Source of the DNA: Bacillota bacterium
GTDB taxonomy: Bacteria; Bacillota; Clostridia; Acetivibrionales; DSM-1351
Assembly (NCBI GenBank): GCA_023426005.1
Contig: JAFABO010000242.1
Span: 1 to 11,292 of the forward strand
Reading direction: 5' to 3'
DNA: 11,292 nucleotides
The notes under the pieces: generated by a model
Seen by the model: the letters and a program-made list of their open reading frames with translations, nothing else
What the model was told of the DNA's origin: nothing
The model's database searches: none
Made by a program: the position numbers and the translations under genes
Shown: one piece after another, positions 6,019 to 11,292 of the stretch
Layout of the letters: each line of letters begins with the position of its first letter
Position numbering within the stretch: the stretch's first letter is position 1

Positions 6019-6660
6019 ATGATTAAGGCATTTATTTTCGATATGGACGGTGTAATTATTGACAGTGAGCCATTGCACTTTCAAACGGACAAAATGGTCA
6101 TGAGGGACTTGGGCCATGATATTGCAGACGATGAGCTGACCGGTTTTGTCGGGGTCACAAACCCTGATATGTGGGCGGAGCTCATTAAGAGGTATAAACT
6201 TGATTCAACAGTGGAAGAACTTCTGGAGCGTCAATCCAAATATAAGACCGAATTGTTCGGCCAGGATGAATTACAGGCAATCAGCGGTATAGCTGAGCTG
6301 ATTGACGATTTAAAAAGCAGGGGCATTTATGTGGGCCTTGCATCCTCATCCTCAAGAGAATTTATCGAAATGGTTTTAAAGGGTTTACATATATATCATA
6401 ATTTCGATGTTGTTATCAGCGGTGAAGAAGTGGCAAACAGCAAGCCTGCACCTGATATATTCTTAAAAGCCGCCGAAGCTTTAAAGGTTGCTCCGGCAGA
6501 TTGCCTCGTGCTGGAGGATTCGGGAAACGGAGTAAAGGCTGCTAAAGCGGCAGGTATGAAATGTATTGCATTTAAAAATCCAAACTCGGGTAATCAGGAT
6601 CTGGCTTTAGCCGACATCACAGTGGACACCCTGGAAGAATTAAACTATCTGGATGTATAG
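6019..6660 (+). CDS. HAD-superfamily hydrolase, beta-phosphoglucomutase-like
   Basis: A cytoplasmic phosphatase or phosphomutase of 213 residues, typical for HAD subfamily IA. Motif I is FDMDGVIIDSEP, with D8 as nucleophile and D10 as acid/base. A helical cap spans roughly 16-85. Motif II is GLASSSS (about 106-112), motif III is K142 in SKPAPD, and motif IV is LEDSGNG with E166 and D167 binding magnesium. The DxDGVxxDS form and cap type place it with beta-phosphoglucomutase and related sugar-phosphate phosphatases; the exact substrate cannot be read from sequence. AGGAGG (6008-6013) stands five bases before the ATG. It follows the vanT terminator, has its own promoter, and is 50 bp ahead of a permease gene with which it may be co-transcribed. 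Confidence 0.85.
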   Translation: MIKAFIFDMDGVIIDSEPLHFQTDKMVMRDLGHDIADDELTGFVGVTNPDMWAELIKRYKLDSTVEELLERQSKYKTELFGQDELQAISGIAELIDDLKSRGIYVGLASSSSREFIEMVLKGLHIYHNFDVVISGEEVANSKPAPDIFLKAAEALKVAPADCLVLEDSGNGVKAAKAAGMKCIAFKNPNSGNQDLALADITVDTLEELNYLDV

Positions 6661-6710
6661 GAAATTAATTTAAAATACACTATTGAGAGGATTGATCAAA
6701 AATTAAACAA

Positions 6711-7601
6711 TTGTATTCCGGAAAAGTGCTCCCCAAGCTGGCACTGTTTTTGGCTGCGTTTATATGGGGAAGCTCTTTTTTTATTATGAAAGATACCGTG
6801 GATGTATTTCCGCCTTATATATTACTGGCTTTCAGATTCACAATCGCAAGTATCCTGCTGAGTATAGTCTTTTTTAAAAAGCTGAGACAGATAAGCCTTG
6901 ACTATATCTGGAAAAGCGGAGTTATAGGTCTTTTTTTATTTCTTGGCTACAGCACTCAAACCATTGGAATTACCGGGACTACCCCGGGTAAGAATGCATT
7001 TTTGACAGCAATTTATTGTGTAATCGTGCCATTTTTATTCTGGGCGGTAGACAGGTCAAGGCCGGATATCTACAACTTTATGGCTGCAATAGTATGTATC
7101 TCGGGAATAGGTCTTGTGTCCCTGAGGGGGGATTTTTCCATAGGCTTCGGGGATGCCTTTACATTGCTGGGAGGTTTTCTGTACGCAGGACATCTGGTAG
7201 CAGTTGCAAAACTGGGAAAGGGAAAGGACCCCATAATCCTCACTATATTGCAATTCGGCTTTGCAGCCCTGCTCTCCTGGAGTATGGGCCTGACTTTTGA
7301 GGAATTCCCAACCACCTGGGAAACAGGTAATATTATAGGGCTGCTCTATCTTGCAGTATTTGCAACTGCGGTGGGATTGCTGTTCCAGAATATAGGCCAG
7401 AAGTGGACCCATCCTTCGGCGGCAGCCATAATTCTCAGTCTGGAGTCGGTATTCGGGGTCATGTTCTCAGTGATTTTCTATGGTGAGCGGCTCTCTTTAA
7501 GATTGCTCATAGGCTTCGTACTCATATTTATAGCGGTTATAATTTCAGAAACAAAACTGTCTTTTATTAGAGATATAAAAAAGAGAGCATCAAATGTTTA
7601 A
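6711..7601 (+). CDS. EamA/DMT-family membrane transporter
   Basis: An integral membrane protein of 296 residues with about ten hydrophobic helices arranged as two EamA repeats (about 9-137 and 146-284), the standard layout and length of the drug/metabolite transporter superfamily. The first repeat has the conserved FIWGSSFF near residue 17, and the last helices contain SLESVFGVMFSVIFYGE, a typical second-repeat signature. These permeases export or import amino acids, nucleosides or other small metabolites; the substrate here is unknown. The start is unclear. TTG at 6711 is the first standard start codon in frame after the TGA at 6693, but the nearest Shine-Dalgarno-like GAGAGG (6685-6690) is 20 bases away; ATT at 6702 or GTG at 6726 are alternatives. 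No terminator is seen after the stop, which is 22 bp from the opposing gene. Confidence 0.82.
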   Translation: MYSGKVLPKLALFLAAFIWGSSFFIMKDTVDVFPPYILLAFRFTIASILLSIVFFKKLRQISLDYIWKSGVIGLFLFLGYSTQTIGITGTTPGKNAFLTAIYCVIVPFLFWAVDRSRPDIYNFMAAIVCISGIGLVSLRGDFSIGFGDAFTLLGGFLYAGHLVAVAKLGKGKDPIILTILQFGFAALLSWSMGLTFEEFPTTWETGNIIGLLYLAVFATAVGLLFQNIGQKWTHPSAAAIILSLESVFGVMFSVIFYGERLSLRLLIGFVLIFIAVIISETKLSFIRDIKKRASNV

Positions 7602-7623
7602 TAAATAACTTTTATCTGCATTG

Positions 7624-9996
7624 CTAAAACCTTCCCAGCAGGTATCTTGAGAATCCGAATTTAAGCCTGCCGGATTTCTCAAATATTAATTCAAGTAAAA
7701 CGTTAATGAATTCAAGGGTTTGCTCAATCTCTTCATGAGTCAGAGGATTACGGCTGTATCTGGCTTTTACGTAGTAACCTGAAATTTTAGTGAAACTGGT
7801 TTTATTGAAAGAGAAGCTCTTGATATCAAAGATTTTTTCAACCCTTTCACTAAACTGGGTAGGCGTTTCACCGGGATATAAATTAACTCCCTGGAATTTC
7901 AGGACTCTTAAAATATAACTATAGGCAATCAACATTGAAGAATTGGGATTGCCTTTTTTTATTTTCCTCTGAAGATTATAAAACCTGAAGTAATTGATTG
8001 AGGCAATTGTACTCATGGACAGCACGGCCAGAACTATGACAGCCGAAATAATTATTAAGATCAAAACCGGTTTTTTCATTCCCGAAGCTGCTTCGGTTTC
8101 AGTATCAAAGTCATAAGTTACTGCTGCTCCCTGATTTCTGTATCTGTCCATCAATTCCATGTAATCCTGGTATCCAGTATCCAGCATTTCGCTGCTGATG
8201 GTGGCGGAAATTGACCTGTCGTTGTAGAGGTTTGCAACAAAGGGGGAGGTTGGTTCAAAGGGTATCCAGCCAAATCCCTCAAAATAAACTTCAACCCATG
8301 CATGAGCCTGTTGATTGGTAACCTTGTATACCCCGTCATTTTTTTCAGGGGGCAAAATATATCCCTCAACATATCTGGCCGGTATATCCAGACATCTCAG
8401 CAATACCGTCATGGCTGAGGCATAATAAGTGCAGTAGCCCTTTTTGCCCTCAAAGAGGAAATAGTCCACAAAATCCTTGCTCCTGGGCGGGGTTCCGGGA
8501 ACCAGGGTATAGGGATAATTTTTCGAAAGGTAAATTTCTATTGCCTTTGCCCGGTCATAATTATTATTTTTATCTTTTGTAATTTCCTGTGCAAGTTCTC
8601 TGACCCTTGGTGTAACGGTATCGGGAAGCTGGGTATAATTTGTGTAAAGCGAGCCGGCAGAATCATTGAGCTGTGAAGCCGGAATGGCTTTGGCACCGGA
8701 TTTATTGCTTTTTCTCAGCAGGTCAAGCAGTTTTTCACCTTTAAGGTTCAGGCTAAAATATCCAAGGCTGTAGGAGAAGCCTTTACCTTTAATGTCTTTT
8801 ATGGAAAGCATCTGCTCATTATCCTGAAGTACTTCCAGTGTTGACCCCAACTTTAAATTGTAAGCCTTAACCGGCATGAATATTGATTTTGTTTTCATAT
8901 TTACAAATTCAACTTCTGCGGTGGAATCTTCAAAATAGTCATTTTTATTTATATCCAATGAAAAAGTTTCACCTTTATTGGCTGATAAAATGCTTAAGAA
9001 CATTAAGGAAGTGTCGGAAGTGAGCTGTTTTGTATATACCTGCTCAAAACCGAGGGATTTAAAATTATTTTCGCCGGCATACCAGCGGTGCCCATCATAG
9101 TTAACCTTTGAGGCGGCGCGCAAATACAGGTTCGAATGATCGGTTTTAACATTCATAACATGGGTGTTGTTCAGCTTGAGATTTCCCCCTAATTTGTCGG
9201 TTTTTCCGAATCCTGATATGCCAAAAGAGAAATAATCAAAGGAAGAAACGTCTACACCCGAAAACTTATTGATTATTCTATCTATGGTTTTATCTATTCT
9301 GGTATCCAGCCAGGGAACGGAAAAACGTCCCTGGTTAAGAGGAAACATGAATGTCATTCCTATAACTATAATACAGACAGGTAATATGTAAATAAGATAT
9401 TTGAGCCTGTTTCCGGCATCGTAGGTTTTTTCCCCGTTTCTTTTTTGCAATATATAAAAGAAATAATACAGCAGAAAGGAGAATATGAAGAGTATAAATG
9501 ATAAATCACTCCCTGAAATATTCAGCTGGAGCTGAACAAAGAAAATACTGAAGAACAGTAGGGTGGTTACATAAAAGTTGTAAAATTTAATGGTAAATAT
9601 AAAAACAAACAGAGTAATTAAAAACGCTATTGCAAGCACAGTTATTGTGGTAAAAGCAGGAAAGGAAATATTCTTATAACCGTTGGTTATATCCACAAAC
9701 CATATGAAATACCGGTTCAGCCAGATAAATGCACTTTCAGTACCTGTTTTAAGAATAACTACCGCGGCTCCGGCCGCCAGTACTACAGCAATTGAAATAC
9801 ATGATATGAGTGATGAAAGTTTATTTCTGAACATAAGAAAAAATAGCAGGGTCAAAGGGATTACGGCCAGAAATATCATCCGGCTTAAAGTGCGGGTCAT
9901 GAACAGCGAAGTATAAAGTGTCTGACTGATGCCTGCCGACATAAGCATAACCAGTATTAAATTGGCAAGCATTCCGAATTTATTTTCACGCGTCAT
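7624..9996 (-). CDS. Membrane transglutaminase-like protein (TgpA/DUF4129 type)
   Basis: A 790-residue protein. Six or seven N-terminal membrane helices (about 10-220) are followed by a large extracytoplasmic region (about 220-640), another membrane helix (about 643-668) and a cytoplasmic DUF4129-like tail. The transglutaminase core holds C522 in KGYCTYYASAM, H565 in QQAHAWVEVY and E581 in WIPFEPTSP; Glu instead of Asp at the third position is common in this Firmicutes group. Papain-fold proteins of this class act on proteins or peptides outside the membrane, but the substrate is unknown. ATG 9996 is chosen because a G-rich stretch (TGGGGGGT) lies just upstream and it follows the DUF58 stop by 4 bases; an in-frame ATG at 10029 would overlap that gene. 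It is the last gene of a MoxR/DUF58/transglutaminase operon, a common arrangement thought to link to cell-envelope processing. Confidence 0.87.
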   Translation of the reverse strand: MTRENKFGMLANLILVMLMSAGISQTLYTSLFMTRTLSRMIFLAVIPLTLLFFLMFRNKLSSLISCISIAVVLAAGAAVVILKTGTESAFIWLNRYFIWFVDITNGYKNISFPAFTTITVLAIAFLITLFVFIFTIKFYNFYVTTLLFFSIFFVQLQLNISGSDLSFILFIFSFLLYYFFYILQKRNGEKTYDAGNRLKYLIYILPVCIIVIGMTFMFPLNQGRFSVPWLDTRIDKTIDRIINKFSGVDVSSFDYFSFGISGFGKTDKLGGNLKLNNTHVMNVKTDHSNLYLRAASKVNYDGHRWYAGENNFKSLGFEQVYTKQLTSDTSLMFLSILSANKGETFSLDINKNDYFEDSTAEVEFVNMKTKSIFMPVKAYNLKLGSTLEVLQDNEQMLSIKDIKGKGFSYSLGYFSLNLKGEKLLDLLRKSNKSGAKAIPASQLNDSAGSLYTNYTQLPDTVTPRVRELAQEITKDKNNNYDRAKAIEIYLSKNYPYTLVPGTPPRSKDFVDYFLFEGKKGYCTYYASAMTVLLRCLDIPARYVEGYILPPEKNDGVYKVTNQQAHAWVEVYFEGFGWIPFEPTSPFVANLYNDRSISATISSEMLDTGYQDYMELMDRYRNQGAAVTYDFDTETEAASGMKKPVLILIIISAVIVLAVLSMSTIASINYFRFYNLQRKIKKGNPNSSMLIAYSYILRVLKFQGVNLYPGETPTQFSERVEKIFDIKSFSFNKTSFTKISGYYVKARYSRNPLTHEEIEQTLEFINVLLELIFEKSGRLKFGFSRYLLGRF

Positions 9997-10000
9997 AGTC

Positions 10001-11200
10001 TTAACCCCCCAGTACCATTTTAATATCATCTTCAGGATTGACGGTATATGCCCTTACGCCTATTTCGGGCAGGATATCCAGTATATCGTTTACTACTTCA
10101 AATTTCTCCTTAACAAGATTTCCGGGAGAAATATACACCAGACAAATTGAATGATTGGACATCTGAGCCTTGTAAATAACATTATAAAGGTCGACATCGA
10201 GGATGCTTGTAAAGATTATCATATCATTGGTATTATTGCTGCTTTCGTAGTGAAGCGATACTATGTCCGCCAACGGAATCTTCTGATTAAAGGGCACATT
10301 GGATAGTGTTTTATAAATATACTCGAATTCATGTGTGTTGGAAGCCTTTAAAAGCTCTATTTTATCATCAAAGTACATGTAGCTGACGGATATACCCTTC
10401 CGGAGGTAATAATTGAACACTGCGACGGCAGCTTCAATTATCTTGTCTTCCAGAACGATTGTAATCTCACCCGGATAGGGATTTTGCCTTAGATCTATAA
10501 GTATATTGACATTTGCATCGGAAGTACACTGGAAATTTTTAATCATCCAGTTATTGCTTCTGGCCGATAATTTCCAGTGTATCTTTCTGAAGCTGTCACC
10601 GTATTGATACATCCTCATATCTTTAATGTTATTCACATCTTCAACGGCACCCTGGGATGAGCTTTGTGATTCAAAACTGTTTGTTGTAAATATATCAAAT
10701 TTAGATAAATGTTCAATTTTAGGAAACACAATAATTTTTTTTGTTTCGGGCAGTTTATATTTTAACCTTATTAGGCCCAGAAAGTCCTCAATATGAATAT
10801 CACTTATTCCCACCTCATATTCACCTCTGTACCTGCATTCCATGTCGAAAACGAATTCCTTCTTTGAAAAAGGGGTAATTGACAGGCTTTGTGAATAGGT
10901 TTCAGCATTGAAAAGGGTATGTGAGCCAAAAAAGGACACATAAACATAGGGATAAATTATAAAGTCCTCATTGCTGAGCTTGACTACAAGCTTTACAGCT
11001 TCTCCCTTGGTTATTACCCTTTTATTGATATCCTGAACAAATTTAAAACGTGCATAGACATAGATAGTGTAACCGATGGAGAAAATAAGCAGTGACAACA
11101 GTGAAAAAAAGAAAAAGGATGGAGCAAAGCCCCCGAAATTGTACCGGAATATAATTGCCAGTATGAATAAAAATATAAATGTTATCCTATTTTTTCTCAT
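10001..11200 (-). CDS. DUF58 membrane-anchored protein
   Basis: A protein of 399 residues. Two hydrophobic helices near the N-terminus (about 6-19 and 26-50) anchor it to the membrane. The middle contains a beta-rich region with RYRGEYEVG (123-131), and the DUF58 signature YQYGDSFRKIHWKLSAR stands at 198-214, followed by a vWA-like fold (VNILIDLRQN, 231-240). The C-terminal part continues as an alpha/beta domain. Function is not established for the family; it regularly sits between a MoxR ATPase and a transglutaminase, and a chaperone-like or substrate-presenting role has been proposed. The ATG at 11200 overlaps the end of the upstream gene by 14 bases. The Shine-Dalgarno is weak (GGTAG), so translational coupling is likely. 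Confidence 0.85.
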   Translation of the reverse strand: MRKNRITFIFLFILAIIFRYNFGGFAPSFFFFSLLSLLIFSIGYTIYVYARFKFVQDINKRVITKGEAVKLVVKLSNEDFIIYPYVYVSFFGSHTLFNAETYSQSLSITPFSKKEFVFDMECRYRGEYEVGISDIHIEDFLGLIRLKYKLPETKKIIVFPKIEHLSKFDIFTTNSFESQSSSQGAVEDVNNIKDMRMYQYGDSFRKIHWKLSARSNNWMIKNFQCTSDANVNILIDLRQNPYPGEITIVLEDKIIEAAVAVFNYYLRKGISVSYMYFDDKIELLKASNTHEFEYIYKTLSNVPFNQKIPLADIVSLHYESSNNTNDMIIFTSILDVDLYNVIYKAQMSNHSICLVYISPGNLVKEKFEVVNDILDILPEIGVRAYTVNPEDDIKMVLGG

Positions 11201-11292
11201 AATTATCTACCAAAGGTATATAAACCTTGTCTATAATATTGGTTAAAATATCAAGTGCGGACATTTTCTTTAATTTAGCTTCCTGCTTGAGA
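11187..11292 (-). CDS. C-terminal end of a probable MoxR-type AAA+ ATPase (partial)
   Basis: An open frame enters from the right edge and ends with TAG at 11187-11189. The visible 34 residues (LKQEAKLKKMSALDILTNII, then DKVYIPLVDNYEKK) match the usual end of MoxR proteins, where an alternating EA-x-x-x-G-T/S-DI-helix is followed by a V-x-(V/I)-P motif. The ATPase motifs lie outside the window, so identity rests on this short match and on the downstream DUF58 and transglutaminase genes, which usually follow moxR. It overlaps the DUF58 start by 14 bases. Confidence 0.65.
   Translation of the reverse strand, partial: LKQEAKLKKMSALDILTNIIDKVYIPLVDNYEKK

Noticed and set aside
7016..7412. Several overlapping frames of 80-118 codons on both strands inside the EamA gene
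   Set aside because: They are shadows of a membrane-protein gene: no start signals, no domains, and internal to a clear coding region.
7624..9996. Loss of the catalytic Asp in the transglutaminase (Glu at residue 581)
   Set aside because: WIPFEPT-type sequences with Glu are common in Firmicutes members of this family, so it is not evidence of inactivation.

Overview
The window reads as chromosomal DNA of a low-GC Gram-positive bacterium of the class Clostridia. Coding sequence looks moderately AT-rich, Shine-Dalgarno sites are purine-rich, TTG and GTG starts occur, and a VanG-like resistance set sits near a MoxR/DUF58/transglutaminase set. The proteins look most like those of cellulolytic clostridia (Ruminiclostridium/Acetivibrio type), but that placement is inference. 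No phage, insertion sequence, CRISPR array, tRNA or rRNA was seen.

Bases 1-405 hold no protein gene. Bases 1-195 fold as a compact structured RNA closed by a long terminal stem. It resembles the widespread clostridial noncoding RNAs of about 200 nt, and raiA is my best but unverified guess. A promoter for the next operon follows.

Bases 406-5795 form a small VanG-type glycopeptide-resistance cluster. It contains vanR (OmpR-family regulator), vanS (sensor kinase), a D-Ala:D-Ser-type ligase, and vanT (a membrane acyltransferase-like domain fused to a PLP racemase with the serine-racemase Asn). Together these should detect a cell-wall signal, make D-Ser, and build D-Ala-D-Ser for peptidoglycan precursors. 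The D,D-peptidase partner (VanXY, or VanX plus VanY) that normally removes D-Ala-D-Ala is absent between ligase and racemase and on either side. The vanRS and ligase promoters share a tandem 11-bp repeat at identical distance from an extended -10, which suggests VanR controls both. The second promoter appears to lie inside the terminator hairpin that would end vanRS transcription. A terminator follows vanT.

Bases 6019-7601 carry a beta-phosphoglucomutase-type HAD hydrolase and an EamA/DMT permease on the plus strand. Nothing in the sequence ties them to the van genes.

Bases 7624-11292 are on the minus strand: the C-terminus of a probable MoxR AAA+ ATPase (cut by the window edge), a DUF58 protein, and a large membrane transglutaminase-like protein. 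The first two overlap and the third follows after 4 nt, so they form one operon entering from beyond the right edge. It converges on the EamA gene with only 22 bp between stop codons.
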